Positions 11,989 to 23,359 of a stretch of DNA of 64,000 nucleotides are shown here, piece after piece. The notes under the pieces are model-generated. The model was not told where the DNA came from and made no database searches. It saw nothing but the letters and a program-made list of their open reading frames with translations. The stretch is taken from the NCBI GenBank assembly GCA_021234155.1, contig JAJEKV010000014.1, forward strand, positions 12,193,836 through 12,257,835. The letters are read 5' to 3'. The stretch comes from Isoetes taiwanensis (Eukaryota > Streptophyta > Lycopodiopsida > Isoetales > Isoetaceae). A program made the translations under genes and the position numbers. The first letter of the stretch is position 1. Each line of letters begins with the position of its first letter.

Positions 11989-12480
11989 TATAATTGCACT
12001 TTGTATGTTAAGATCTGACTCGAGTCCAAAAAGAGTCACAAAATGGATGTGTAAATGCTTCCCTATGGCTAGGGCTCCTAATACCAGCACAGACATTAAA
12101 CATGATAAGGAAAGATACTTTGTTGGGTCTTATGCCCTCACTCTGCATTTGTTTGAAGAGTGTACAGTTCTGTGCATATAATCCAATAATGGTATTCCAA
12201 GCTGTTAAATCCCGCAAAGGCTGTAAAGCTTCCTCTACTCGTCCCTGCTAGATAGCTGGGCATCTTAGATTCTGTGCATATAATCCAATAATGGTATTCC
12301 AAGCTGTTAAATCTCGCAAAGGCTGTAAAGCTTCATCTACTCGTCCCTGCTAAATTGCTGGGCATCTTGGATTCTGTGCATATAATCCAACAATGGTATT
12401 CCAAGCTGTTAAATCCCGCAAAGACTGTAAAGCTTCCTCTACTCGTCCCTGCTAGATAGCTGGGCATCTTAGATAAAGGC
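11989..12480 (-). pseudogene. PPR protein pseudogene fragment
   Basis: The minus strand reads RDLTAWNTIIGLYAQN, then LFKQMQSEGIRPNKVSF, then a degenerate C-A-G and H-rich stretch at about 12217-11995. This is the repeat pattern of a plant PLS-class pentatricopeptide-repeat protein, a family that binds organellar RNA. Upstream on the same strand the unit GRVEEALQPLRDLTAWNTII occurs three times in 102-bp steps, each preceded by an in-frame TAG. The piece between YAQN and LFKQM is shorter than in a working protein. No start, targeting peptide or E/DYW end is visible. It is a decayed fragment; the family call is firm, the exact gene is not known. Confidence 0.75.
12168..12472. repeat. Tandem repeat 3 x 102 bp inside the PPR pseudogene
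   Basis: Units start TTCTGTGCATATAATCC at 12168, 12270 and 12372 with only a few differences between them. The period equals 34 codons, close to one PPR motif (about 35 residues), and every unit carries the same TAG relative to the PPR frame. Confidence 0.9.
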
Positions 12481-14159
12481 CATCATAGACAACTATCATC
12501 GCAAACCAATTCATCCGCAGAAATGAAGACTTGATGTAACAAACTCTTAATTGAAGATGAAGATCAAACTACAAATGACTAAGGAACTCTCTGCCTCTCT
12601 CGCCTTACAGATTCAGTAAAGCAGCAAAGACACTAACCTAGAATGGATTGGGAAGATGGGTTGCTGACTAAGTTGCCTCTTCTCCCTGTTCCTGCATCGA
12701 ATTTAAAGAGGAAGAAACGATTAGCAGTTTCAAAATGATATTAGGAGGATCACATGATGCAAATAATATGAGGCATACACTATGAAAGCTTGGATGATGG
12801 GCTGCACAGCAAGCTAAGCAAGACAATAAACCGTGGACAGATTCGAACATGAATTAGAAGCTAATCCTGAAGCTGCAATCCTGCAAAAGAAAACAATCAT
12901 TAGAATATATCTTGCATCTGTATTATCCAAAGTATAAGTATTTCAAGATTTCGAACCCTGTTGATCATGAACTCGACTGAAAAAATCGTAGCTGTGAGGA
13001 GTGAGGCGCCAAGAATCGTAAGCTGTGGGGAGGAGTGAGGCGCCAAAGGGAGGGAAGAATTCATAGAAACGCCAGTCCATGTAGGTGATCGAGGTATTTT
13101 CATTCAAATTTTGCATTCAAAGCCGGCAACTTGCGTCCCGCAAGAGGAGCCGGAAACTGAAAGGGAACGCCGCATGCGTCTGCACTGCGGCGTTCCAGGC
13201 ACAAAGTCCAACACCCTTTCATTTTAAAAAAGAAGATGACCAAACAAAATAGCCTAGACAATTGAATATGATTTTCTAAATGTAAAATAAAATGACCTTA
13301 TCAATTAGATGTGACCATATGCTCTTCCCCAAGAATATACTGCAGACATTACTGAAATATATGTCTGCAACAAATCAGCCAAGCAAGAGACATTAGAAGA
13401 TTGCATGAATGTCCATAATTACCAAACAGCCATGATTCTGAGCAATCGAAACAATTTATCTTAACATGAATCGATGGAGTCATACCTTGAATCGGTCAAT
13501 GATAAGTAGATTTGTAGCATCCTCAAAATATTCTACCCAAAATTATCTTCTCCCAATGCGCATAGCAAACCAGATTTCCATTTTCTAACTCTGCAGATCA
13601 AAGTAGGTCACATTCGTGCATTTAATTGCACTAACCTAGCATCCAGATTATACCTCAGTAATAAGTAAAGACAGATTGGAGAAGGAGAACCCTGGATGAA
13701 ACGCTATCATCGTAATAATGCCTGTGAAACAGAAAAATAAGGAATACAAAGCTTAGATAACACCTTGGAAGATTGGGCAGCATGCATCCGGTCGAAAAGG
13801 AAGACCTGTCTTCCAAAGGGGCGTGCAGATATAGTTTGATCAAGCTTTCTACAACAGAAAACATCATCTGGAATGGCAAGAAGGGCGAGTCTGAAGCATT
13901 ATCTATATGTAACATGCAATATGTAACACATAAGAAATAATTTTGGAAGCTAACCTCAGACGATTGTAGTCGTGGCAGGCGTGCTTATCGCCAGCTGCAA
14001 TCGTCAAAGAGGAAACGATTGAAAAATAGAAAAATTATACAGAAAAAATTCTCCCAATTTTTGGAATGCCGGAAATGTATTCCGGCTCCCAAACTCCCTA
14101 AGACCTTTAAAAAATAACTTAAAAAAACTCCAAAAACATTTTCCACCATACCGAAAAAT
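12481..14159 (-). other. Unassigned low-copy region; possible spliced remnant
   Basis: No protein is recognised. On the minus strand, splice-like borders frame short open pieces. One is 13994-13955 (GDKHACHDYNRLR, between an AG and GTTAGC). Another is 13890-13764 (LALLAIPDDVF, FGRQVFLFDRMHAAQ, between CTTCAG and GTGTTA). The frames join across the first border, but the next apparent exon meets a stop. A 26-bp near-duplicate with GAGTGAGGCGCCAA lies at 12997-13045. This may be the 5' side of the lost PPR locus or another decayed gene. Confidence 0.25.
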
Positions 14160-14637
14160 TCCAAATTAAAAAGATTGATTGATATCCCCTTGAGTTATCC
14201 ACCTTCACCACTCACATTTTATACCTCATCCATTCCATCATCCTTGCTCCACACATTATTCCATATTCTCTTGCCACAACTACCATGGAGTTCTCTTTTT
14301 ATTCTTTGCAAATCTTTAAGTGCTTTTCTAAAGATGACCCAAGGTCCCATAGAGTACCATCCAAAAACTTTCCTACCTATTAAGGTCTTGAAAAGATCAA
14401 AATTCGAGTCAAAGGGATATTTTTCCATGGTTAAATGACCTGTAAATTCCTATGGCCAACCTTTCCTATTTTCGAGCTACAAATAAATCATGGCCATAAT
14501 TGCTTAAACTATGAAATATGGGAATATTTTGATATATACGCGTGAAATTACATAGGTTGTATCGCGAGTTTTTCCGAAAATATAGTTGGATGAACCCTAA
14601 ACTTGGAAAACTACTTGCATCACGCCGCATTTCGCTC
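14160..14637 (+). mobile_element. LTR fragment, left part (element H 5' LTR)
   Basis: It carries family landmarks: a CTCACC/CATTCC-rich U3 piece, ATATGGGAATATT (14516-14528), TATCGCGAGTTTTTCCG (14562-14578) and the leader ATGAACCCTAAACTTGG (14591-14607). It breaks at 14637, where a different repeat begins with AATATGTAGCAT. The LTR seems to resume at about 17015. The true 5' end with TGTTGCC was not found. Confidence 0.6.
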
Positions 14638-15433
14638 CAATATGTAGCATAATAACAGGGGGTTTCTTTTGTATTTTTATACTGTTTTTTCCTATGGTTT
14701 TGCTATGATTTGGTGAATGTATCTGATGGAGTGTACTAATAAGTATTTCTAGAGTGCGCATACATGCTGCATTGATTTTTTGCTCTTTTTTAATGGTTAG
14801 CACCCATGTATTTGTCGAGATGTACAAGAAAAATATATGTACAACCCTCCCTTTGCATGCAGGAGTCGAAAGGGCATATTTTAGGGTTCGAGGCAAGGCC
14901 GACCCCTTCGTGGCTTTTACGAAAGAGGGCCTCAGCACGTTTCTTCTATTCGGACATGGAAGACGAAGAACAGCAGGATATGGTCTCTCTTCTGGAATCG
15001 ACTTCTCTGCTCTCATATTCTGGAGCAGATACGGCTCCCCAACACCTCCTTCCGAGCTTCGGGAAGCATTTTTTCTCGGATAGACATGGCGGAGTTAAGA
15101 TCCCTTGGGAAGAACTAGCCCAAAGAAGAATACTGATTAGGGGACATCGTCAATGGCTTGTCGGCATTATGGAACGAGGGGATGGGCTGCGGCGTAGCGG
15201 CCCGTGTAGAGTGTATCTCGCGATTATTACTAGCTCGGGGAATCGCCCATCTCTGACCTTTTTAGCCCCTTGCATTTTCAAACCCTTTTCCGTTGTATTA
15301 GATGTTCATGCAAGCCAAGGACCGGCATGGTTTTGTATGAAATCGGGGCTACTTTATCCGGCTCAAAGCTGCCGGATGTTTTGATCCGTTTGCGGTTTAT
15401 GCATCCGGATATCACAGTTCGACCTCAAATGCT
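14638..15433 (+). other. Repeat J insertion with an unidentified 192-codon ORF
   Basis: The segment starts AATATGTAGCATAATAACAG, and a copy starts at 35368, both inside LTRs. An open frame at 14806-15384 has GC-richer, gene-like composition (SDMEDEEQQDMVSLLES, GVKIPWEELAQRRILIRGHR, GRHRQWLVG-like basic runs). A splice-acceptor-like TTTGCATGCAG at 14853-14863 suggests that the coding part may start at 14864. No family is recognised. It may be a host gene fragment captured by a mobile element, or a cryptic element ORF. There is no frameshift through about 170 codons, unlike the retrotransposons around it. Confidence 0.4.
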
Positions 15434-16376
15434 CTCAAATGCTTTTTATCTGACTGGTTACTAGTCCGTTGAGTGAAGGGCTTCATACATAACGACCCAA
15501 AGCGTGATATTGAGGTCAGAAGATGAAGTACTCTAGGCCTTGACAAAAAGACATTGTAATATCCTTGAGGCCGGGGTTTATTTCAAGCGGCCGGGAAGAT
15601 CACATCACCTTTGTGAGCATCCTTGATGGATGTCTTCGCAAATTCGTCTCTAGCTATAGGTAGAGCGGGTACATACATGCATTGTAAATTCTGAATTTGG
15701 TTCGGATCCGGCCGTCTGGAATGCCTTGACTAATATGTAGCACTATTATCACAAACATATGTTCGGCATGGACAAAGCAATGAAGCCTCAAGCTTTTTGG
15801 ATGAAATGCAAAGATGAGGGCTTGATGCGAATGAAGTTACCATTGGAAGCATGCTTTACGCTACCCGGCTATGTAGGCCCGACTTAATGAGGGATGCCAC
15901 ATGTTTGTGTCCATGAGTAAAGATTATGGAATCACACCAATGTCGATCGATCTTGGCGCATAATTGATCCGCTCTCAAGAACAGGGCACCAAGATGAGGC
16001 AAAAGCCTTAATTTGCAACATGCCTTTCCTTCCCGATGCTATATCATGGGCTGGCCATGCTTGGTTGTCATAGAGCTTCTTCACGAAAAAAGTTGGCAAT
16101 TTAATAGGTCTAGCACAATGTACGCTCATTGTCTTTGGTTGGTAAGAGATAATGGTCTCTTGGTGCAATTTAGCAAGTGATAGCTACCTGTATGCTCTTA
16201 CCTTTTGTGGCACTCAAATGCTTTTTATGCCGCTGGTTACTAGTCCGTTGAGTGAAGGGTTTCATACATAACGACCCAACATGATATTGAGGCTGTAGAG
16301 ATGAAGTACTCTAGGCCTTGACAAAAAGACATTGTAATATCCTTGAGGCCAGGGTTTATTTCAAACAGTTGGAATG
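15434..16376. repeat. Direct repeats of about 165 bp flanking 610 bp (TRIM-like)
   Basis: Copies at 15434-15600 and 16210-16376 share CTCAAATGCTTTTTAT, CTGGTTACTAGTCCGTTGAG, CATAACGACCCAA and GACATTGTAATATCCTTGAG. The interior (15601-16209) has no recognised protein. The size and layout resemble a terminal-repeat retrotransposon in miniature, but clear TG..CA ends, a primer site and a target duplication were not established. Confidence 0.5.
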
Positions 16377-16689
16377 ACTTTAAAAGGGTGAAACGAGTGA
16401 GATGCACTAAACAGTAAGTCCTTCCCATTCTAACCTCTTCATACCAACCATCCTCTAGATTCAATTTGTTTGGCTATTTCTGCTAGGCTACCTTCATTTC
16501 TAGATTATGTTCAAGACAATTTGAGTGCATTGTTACAATGTCGTCATTTTGGAGCCATTTTGGAGCCTATAAATTATGTAATTTAATGGAGCCTATAAAT
16601 TATGTAATTTAAAATATATCAATCATTTTGTACTTTTGTTTTATTTTGTTTTATTTTGTCTTTTTTTTCTTTTTTGGCCCGAAGGGCCA
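16377..16689. repeat. AT-rich spacer with 2 x 26-bp repeat and a perfect 12-bp hairpin
   Basis: The 26-bp unit TGGAGCCTATAAATTATG.. occurs at 16561-16586 and 16587-16612. A perfect inverted repeat CTTTTTTGGCCC / GGGCCAAAAAAG with a GAA loop follows (16669-16695). T-rich text before a GGCCC hairpin and then TTTTGTAATATAA is reminiscent of plant LINE 3' ends; a similar text with GGCC occurs at 22480-22540. A LINE tail is an inference only. Confidence 0.45.
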
Positions 16690-17014
16690 AAAAAGTTTTG
16701 TAATATAACAACCAACATAACTACTATGAACATTAATTAACACAAACCATTACATTAGACATGTTTAAAATTAAATTCCCCCTTAAACCCCCTTTTGTTT
16801 GGGTGCATATTCACACGGGGGGTGACTCCGGGCAGCGAGAGCTGTTGGATAGGCATATTCACCCCTTATTCCTTAATCTACACCGTACACAAAGTTCCTC
16901 GTTTGTGGGGTATGGATGTACAGAATTTGTTATACTGTATAACAAGATTTGCAAAATACTATAAGATTTTAGGCAATATACTATATGGTGTTGATTTTGT
17001 ACAACTCTGAAACC
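16690..17014 (+). mobile_element. Foldback/MITE-like DNA element, one end
   Basis: The segment from TAATATAACAACCAACAT through GGTGCATATTCACACGGGG matches in inverted orientation the right end of the element at 52158-52535, and its body (CTCGTTTGTGGGGTATG, TTTGCAAAATACTATAAG) matches that element directly. So it is a copy with the left long terminal inverted repeat and part of the body; the right repeat is missing where LTR sequence resumes. Confidence 0.65.
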
Positions 17015-18083
17015 TACTTATTCATAAATTTCCCCGCATAAGAAGAAGATTGAGCCTAAATTTGAGCCCTAAGATGCCGGATTTTGAAAAATGATAACTG
17101 TATACTGGGGGAACATTCACAAAAATATTTTGAAGGCCCAGACACATTCAAAATCGATTCGATTTATGCTGAGCAGGATCTGAACAGTTTTGAAGCTTTT
17201 GAGCACTTCTCATTTGGATTTGCAAAGATATCAATGAAAGATTTTCTTCTGATATTATTTGATGACCCTATGATTTTTTTAATGACCTGATTACATTCCC
17301 TATGATATTATCTTGAGTTGTATGATTTTCCTATCAATGAAAATTGCCTACTAAATGTTCAAGTCTTTTTGTATTATGATTTTAGATATTTTGCCATTCA
17401 AAAAGTTCTCCAAAAAAATATATCCCCACCTCAAAAACTTGTCTTAGACAAGTTGCCGTATATCTTTACACCTATTTTCACCCGTATATTCAAAAATTTC
17501 CAAAAAATATCCACGCCAGTTCGAATTACAAAATTTGACACTCTGTTTGATACAATTCTTGAGTAGATTTTGTAAAATCAATACAAAAAAAAAAACTTTT
17601 GATGATTCAAATTACAATTTGACCACTTGCCCCTCATCTTTGCTACTTTTTTCACACATTGGCTTTGGAATCTATAAAAAATTCGTCTTGTACCTCAAGA
17701 TCCAAGTTTTCTGATCATTGTTCTACAGCTTGACTTTCATTGACCGAAAATTGACTCAACTTTGAGCTCAAAAATCTCACAGATCTGAGCTCTGACTTGA
17801 TCAGGATTTTTACCTCATCATCCATATACTTTTCTAAGCATGTAAAAAAAATAAAAAAAAAATAAAAAAACCAATCCATCCCTGCACGCCACCTTGATTT
17901 GAGTAATGCTATCTTTTTTTGAAAATGGGAAAGGTATGAACTTACATTCTTTGAGCTATTTCGGTAGTTTCTTCTTGTAAAGACTGATCACCTTAACTGA
18001 TCTGGAGGTTCTAACCCCAACTTGAGCATAGTTTTCAAGTTGGCTTCTTGTGTTTGACTCTTAAGCCAGGTTGAGGGTCAACA
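17015..18083 (+). mobile_element. LTR fragment, right part (element H 5' LTR)
   Basis: It matches the LTR middle and end of the family: GAGCCCTAAGATGCCGGA, TTTTGAAGGCCCAGAC, CAACTCGAG-like text, GATCACCTTAACTGATC (17987-18003), TGGAGGTTCTAACCCC and a terminal GGTCAACA at 18083. Together with 14160-14637 it makes one LTR split by about 2.4 kb of insertions. It is followed not by a primer site but by antisense gag-protease sequence. Confidence 0.7.
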
Positions 18084-18471
18084 GGTGCAATCTTTAGCAA
18101 AGTGAAGAGATCTACACTTACTTTGAAATTATGGAGTAGGGCATCTACCTCATCAAGATCTTGGTCTTTCTTACCATATTTGTGACGAGGAGGTGCAACT
18201 ATTTCTCGAGGGGATACTTCTGCAACAGGATTTGGTGGTGGTACTCAGGGGCATCGAGAACAGGTCCACTAGATTCACCATGCTTATTGAATTCATTCAT
18301 GCTTCTAGTCTGCATGACCATGATTTCTTCAGCCTTGGGGACATCTGTGGTCTGCACAAATCTTATAGAGGCACTTGGTTCAACAAATCTTACAAAAGGA
18401 CCTGGTTCAAATTTCTAATCTTTTTCTTGTATGGCAAAATATTATTTAACTGGACATCTAATATTAGTATG
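18084..18471 (-). pseudogene. Inverted gag-protease linker fragment
   Basis: The minus strand matches 3400-3009 (E1) and the coding text at 55870-56165: the RTSMG/VQTRS-type linker, a proline-rich stretch, KYGKKDQDLDEVD and the start of the LFTLLKIAP motif. It is fused at its left to the LTR end at 18083 and at its right to sense integrase (CCTCACAACTGCAGG at 18472). About 390 bp survive. Confidence 0.7.
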
Positions 18472-19215
18472 ACCTCACAACTGCAGGGTTTTTACATGAA
18501 TATGTTTGTTCTAGGTTTGTTATTCCTTTCCAGTTGCATTCTGATAGGGGTACCCCTTTTGTTAATGAAGTCATTGCTAACTTGTTGAGCATTTTGAAGG
18601 TCAAGCATACCAAAAGCTCTTCATACTATCCTCAGGGTAATGGACAAGCTGAAGCTACCAACAAAGTGTTGAAAAATATTCTGCAGAAGACAGTTGAGGT
18701 TAACAAGAGGGATTGGCATGTCAAAATAGTGGATGCACTTTGGACTTATAGAGTCACTATCAAAACAGCTACAAATCACACACCTTTCAATTTGGTCTAT
18801 GGCATAGAGGCAGTTTTACCAGTAGAGCTTGAGTTATCCTCCTTGAGATTAGCTCATAAATTGTGCTTACCTTTTGAACATGCTTTGCAGGAAAGGTTGG
18901 ATGCCTTGTTACATCTAGATGAATATAGAATGGAGGCTGAAAACACTAATTTGTCGAAAAAGGCTAAAGATCTGGCTGCATTCAAGGCTGCACACAAAAT
19001 ACAAGGTACTTTTAGGAAGGGAGAGCTTGTCCTCAAATAAAATAAGTCAAAGGAAGATTCAGCTGGCAAATTTGATAATATTTGGGAAGGACCCTTTGTA
19101 GTGCTAGAATCTGCAGGTACCAACTCTTATTGGTTACAAGAGGTTGCTTCAGGAATGCCATTGCCAAACCCTATCAATATCCTACATCTGAAAAGGTATT
19201 GGGACCAGCATGCTT
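18472..19215 (+). pseudogene. Gypsy integrase catalytic/C-terminal part (element H)
   Basis: The remnant holds HSDRGTPFVNEVIANLL, NGQAEATNKVLKNILQ and LVYGIEAVLPVELELSSL in one frame at 18534-19040, covering the second Asp and the Glu of the DDE triad. It then needs a TAA read-through at 19038 and frame changes to reach the end (LKRYWDQHACLSLF at about 19190-19240). The HHCC domain and first Asp are missing, so it is not functional. Confidence 0.85.
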
Positions 19216-20016
19216 GCTTGTCCCTCTTTTTACATTAAAAAGCTTAGAGATCTACAATAGGTTTAAAGTAGTTAGATCAATTTGACCTTTGAGCACATTA
19301 CTCTAATAAGTTGGTTTTATGTTTATAGATGGTCTGGCCAGATAACAGTACAAATGATCTCAAGAACAGGATTGTTACTAATGAGTACCAAGTGTCATAT
19401 GCAGGAGCATCCTTCTTCCATCTTTATTCATCTGTCTTAAAGCATTCCTACCATCCACTCAGCCTTCTATTATTTTGTCCATACCTTAACAGCACTCTGC
19501 AAAATCATCTTCACCATCATAGCAGAGTTGCAAGGTTTTGAGACTAATTGGTTTGTGTGTTTCCATGACAGGTGCACCCTTCCTCCATTTTTTCATTTGT
19601 CATAAGTAGCCTTACCTTCCACTTAAACTTCTTATTCTTGTTTTCATTCCCAAAAGAACAAAAGCACTCTGTAATTCATCTTTACCACCATAGTAGAGTT
19701 GCAATGTTTGAAGGTCAAGGAGAAGACATGCATTTTCTTGTTTTGGCGAAATCTCAATACTTGCACACTCACTTCATCTCCATTCCATCACCACCCTGTC
19801 ATGTTCACACTCACTCATGCCTTTTTCACTCACCATACTCCACTCACATCATTCCATCACCACATTCACACTCATTTCATCAACATTTGCACTTCACACT
19901 CTCATTCTATCATGTTTCCACTTAGACACCTTGGTACAAAGTTGAAGACCCCTCTAGTTACTCATTTTTGACATCACATGGCTGAGGGGACCAGCCTTTT
20001 TCTTGTTTTGGCGAGA
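19216..20016 (+). other. 3' noncoding region and polypurine tract of element H
   Basis: Between integrase and the LTR lies CAT/CAC-rich non-coding DNA (19640-19930) that matches 60480-60900 of element F. The likely polypurine tract GAGGGGACCA is at 19984-19993, 23 bp before the LTR; the same motif precedes the LTR at 60981. Confidence 0.6.
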
Positions 20017-21958
20017 TGTTGCCCCCCAAAGGGCAACATGCTAATTGTGATCTATGCATTCAAACTAGGTCAATTCATTTTGAAAGACTAGGTCAAAGTT
20101 TGGAAGATCTTGGTATTCAACATTGATATGGAGGTCAAAGGATGTTAATTCTTCAGGTCAACAAGAGCTCAAGTTGAAAGTTCACAAGAGGTATTTTATT
20201 TGGGGTAAAATGCTTAGTCAAGAATATACTCTAGAAGAATCTGGGTTATGAAGTTTGGAAGACATCTTTTGAAGCTTGGAAGATTCCTGTACACATGGCA
20301 CCAAACCCTAGATTCCCTCTTTTCTTTTCTACCTCTATTCATACCTTATTTCCCTACCTTTATTTGACCATTGTGCCTCCCCCTTTTTTACCACATTTGC
20401 CAAGTTGTTCATCTCAAATATTTCTCTATCCACATTCTCCTCTTCCTTTCATTTTATTACCATTAGATATTTTCCTATCATTACCCATGCACATCCTTTT
20501 GAGTTCCCATTATCTTATTCTCTCTTACTCCATATTCTTTTACCCTCTTGACCACCATTTGTTTTCTTCCTCTTACCCCATGGTGACCATTGCCTAGGTA
20601 TTTGTGGCACGCATTATAGTCCCAAATTAGCCTCAAATTTGAAAGGTCACATGGCTATACTCCCCTATGGTCCAAGATTTGCTAGATTTCCATAATAGAA
20701 TCATATTATCCCTAAAAGACCTTGGCCGAAATTCCTAAAAGGCCAAAATACGGGCATATTCGGGCATATACTCCCCAAAATACGCGAACCGTATCGCGAG
20801 TTTTTGCCGAAAAATACGGTCTTCAACCCTAAAACTTGGAAATCAGCTTATATTCCGTCGGAATTGGATCCTTAAGCTCTGTAACTTAACTATTTTTGGA
20901 TTCCTCCATCTAAGCAACACATTAAGCCTAAAATCATGGTCTGTGATCCCGGAAATCTCAAAATCAAACCTATATACTGTAACAAACATACACAGGCAGT
21001 TTTCGAAGGCCCAGAAGCACTCAAACCTTACAGTGATCATTGCTAAGCATGACTTGAAGGATTTTTGAAGACTCTGAGTACTCCCCGATCAAATCCAAAG
21101 AGATTTGGTTGAATTTATCTTCTAAAATTATTTGATGACCTGAAGTTGATATTTTCTTGCATTTGAAGTACTGAAGTACCATTATTCATTATTATTATGG
21201 CTGATTTACCTCTATATCAATGAAAAATTGATGCCAAGTTGAAGAAATTCTCTCTCATATGATTCTTGACAATTTTGTCCTCCAAAAAATCTTACAGAAA
21301 ATTCCTCTATGTTCTTAATTGCTTTTGGTCCAGTTGCACTCAATCCCTGATACATCTGAGACCCTTATGCTTTGAAAAAACCAAAAAATTCCACTTACAA
21401 CTCGAGTTAGAAAAAATTGCATTCTGTTTTTTACTGTTCTTGACTGTATTTTGCAAAATCTGAAGGCAAAAATACCTATGAGCATCCAAATGAAGATCTG
21501 ACCTCATGTCCACACTCTAGGATACTCTTGTGATATATTGGCTTTGAAAGTTCTCAAAAAAGTGGTCAGAAACTCTAGTTCCATTTTACTGATCACTGTT
21601 TTACAGTTTGATTGTCATTGACCAATTTTTGACCCCACTTTAAGCTGGAATATCTCTCAGGATAATGATCTGACTTGGTCAGGGATTTCACCATTAGCTT
21701 CTTGCAACTTTTCTGTGCCAGCTTAAATCATCTGACCCAAAGATTCAATTCATTATCGACTGCCACATCAATTTGAGACAGGGCTCCATTTTCTAGAAAT
21801 GGGAAAGGTATGAGAACTTTGAGTTTTTGGCTTTTTTGATAGATTTATCTTCCATAGACTGATCACCTTAAGTGATCTGGAGGTCCTAACCCCAATTTGG
21901 GTTTATACTCAAGTTGGCTTATTGAGGTTGACCTTTGAAGCCAGGTTGAGGGTCAACA
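20017..21958 (+). mobile_element. 3' LTR of element H (complete)
   Basis: Starts TGTTGCCC..GGGCAACA (20017-20038) and ends GGTCAACA (21958), about 1942 bp. It contains TATCGCGAGTTTTTGCCG near 20791, the leader CAACCCTAAAACTTGG near 20826, the hairpin GATCAC-CTTAA-GTGATC (21863-21879) and TGGAGG.CCTAACCCC. U3 includes paired GAAGTTTGGAAGACAT motifs (20250-20290). Confidence 0.9.
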
Positions 21959-23155
21959 CATTTATTGGCCATCTTACCTAAATCATCAAGAGCACATTGA
22001 AATCAAAGTTTCAATAATACTCATTGTCCGTGGCTAGTTCAAGTGCACCTATATGGAGGAGGGGTTGAAACCTTGTTATATGATTTTATTTTATGTTTTG
22101 TGATCAAAAGATATATTGATTGCCTTCTTTTTCAATAAGGTCTCTAAACTCAATTTTTTTTTCACTCATAAGCAATTGAAGCATGAAGATGAGTGGTTGA
22201 AGATGAGTAACATACTCTTCTTCATAACAACCCAGTGTTTGCCCTGATTCGGGCACAATATGACAGATTGGATACATCAAACCAATCGTTGCATGCTCAA
22301 TTGTGTCCCTGATCAATACATTGACATGTACAAATGTGTAGCTCGTCGGCAAGCTCATTACTTTAAAGGCTTTTCCCTCGAAAACACTTTGAGGTTGTTG
22401 GTGGTGGTTTTTTTTTTTTTGGGGTGAGGGAGGTAATCCTAGGCAGTAATCGGCCGACTATTCTTTGTTTACTTATTTTGGCTCCTATAGGCCATTTGGC
22501 CTCCGTGGACAATTCAATTTAATTCAATGCAATTTAATGAAGGGATGTTGATTACTCAAAAGAACGACGAGTTTGGCTGTTAACATCCATAGAGATCAAT
22601 CAATCTATGGAAACCCCATATAAGATAAAGGATTACAATGCAACACACTCAACAAATTGGTTTTTTTTCATAATGCGGTATGCGTATCAGAATATATTTT
22701 CAGATAATTTTGGACCCTTAATATGGCCTAACAAACCTATGAGACTTCTTGGTTGGTCTTACTTCTTTATAACTTTTCAACTCAACTTTTATATCTAAAC
22801 AAAAAGTATAAAATTGTATACTCTCTCAATCTATGCTATGACTACGACCACGACTACTTAGCCATAATGACAATATTTGACCTCCAAAAACAAGTTACAT
22901 TCTATTGTCAACCATTGTACATATGAAATGACATGTTCAATGAACATGTTGTTTGCTCAACTGTCAACTCATACATGTCAAAATGCGTGAACCAACCGCG
23001 AAATCGTGTAAAATCTAAATAGCTCCCAATAAAAAGCACGATTTAATTAATTAGAGAATTTCGGAATTCTCGTTTAGCATGAAATAGGTTCTTGATTGTC
23101 TATAAAATACCGCGGAATGGTTGCGGCCAGTAAAAAGCTCGTGGATGCCATTCAC
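21959..23155. other. Intergenic DNA, nothing firm
   Basis: AT-rich sequence. A minus ORF at 22104-22358 (84 codons) has no recognised domain. The text at 22480-22540 (TAGGCCATTTGGCC followed by AATTCAATTT repeats) resembles an old LINE 3' end. 22860-23060 is featureless. Confidence 0.3.
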
Positions 23156-23359
23156 TCATAGATCTCCCCGATCCGGAAGCCGATAAATGTGGACCTTAAC
23201 ACGAGTGAGCTTCCTGCAAGCACTAGCAGGTCCATCAGCTTTAGATAAGAGCCATGGATCAAGCTTAACGCCATTTCTAGCGCATTCGCCCAGATCGTTG
23301 TAGCTCAAGTAACACTTGAAAGAGCGGATGTGCTCTGGACGAGGCATCGAAGAAGCCAT
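23156..23359 (-). CDS. Small unidentified ORF with TATA box
   Basis: A 67-codon frame opening MASSMPRPEHIRSFKCYLSY and ending YRLPDRGDL. A clean TATAAAAA on the minus strand (23395-23402) lies 36 bp before the ATG, and the ATG context (CTTCCATGGC) is good for plants. The product has four cysteines and no signal peptide. No family is recognised. It could be a first exon, a small gene or part of a repeat. Composition is GC-richer than the flanks, which slightly favours coding. Confidence 0.35.
   Translation of the reverse strand: MASSMPRPEHIRSFKCYLSYNDLGECARNGVKLDPWLLSKADGPASACRKLTRVKVHIYRLPDRGDL

Noticed and set aside
12168-12472. CRISPR-like array of repeats
   Set aside because: Units are contiguous 102-bp copies without unique spacers, and they encode a PPR motif; this is a plant genome.
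16669-16695. Rho-independent terminator
   Set aside because: The hairpin plus T-rich context looks like one, but this is a eukaryotic nuclear sequence; a LINE tail or chance palindrome is more likely.
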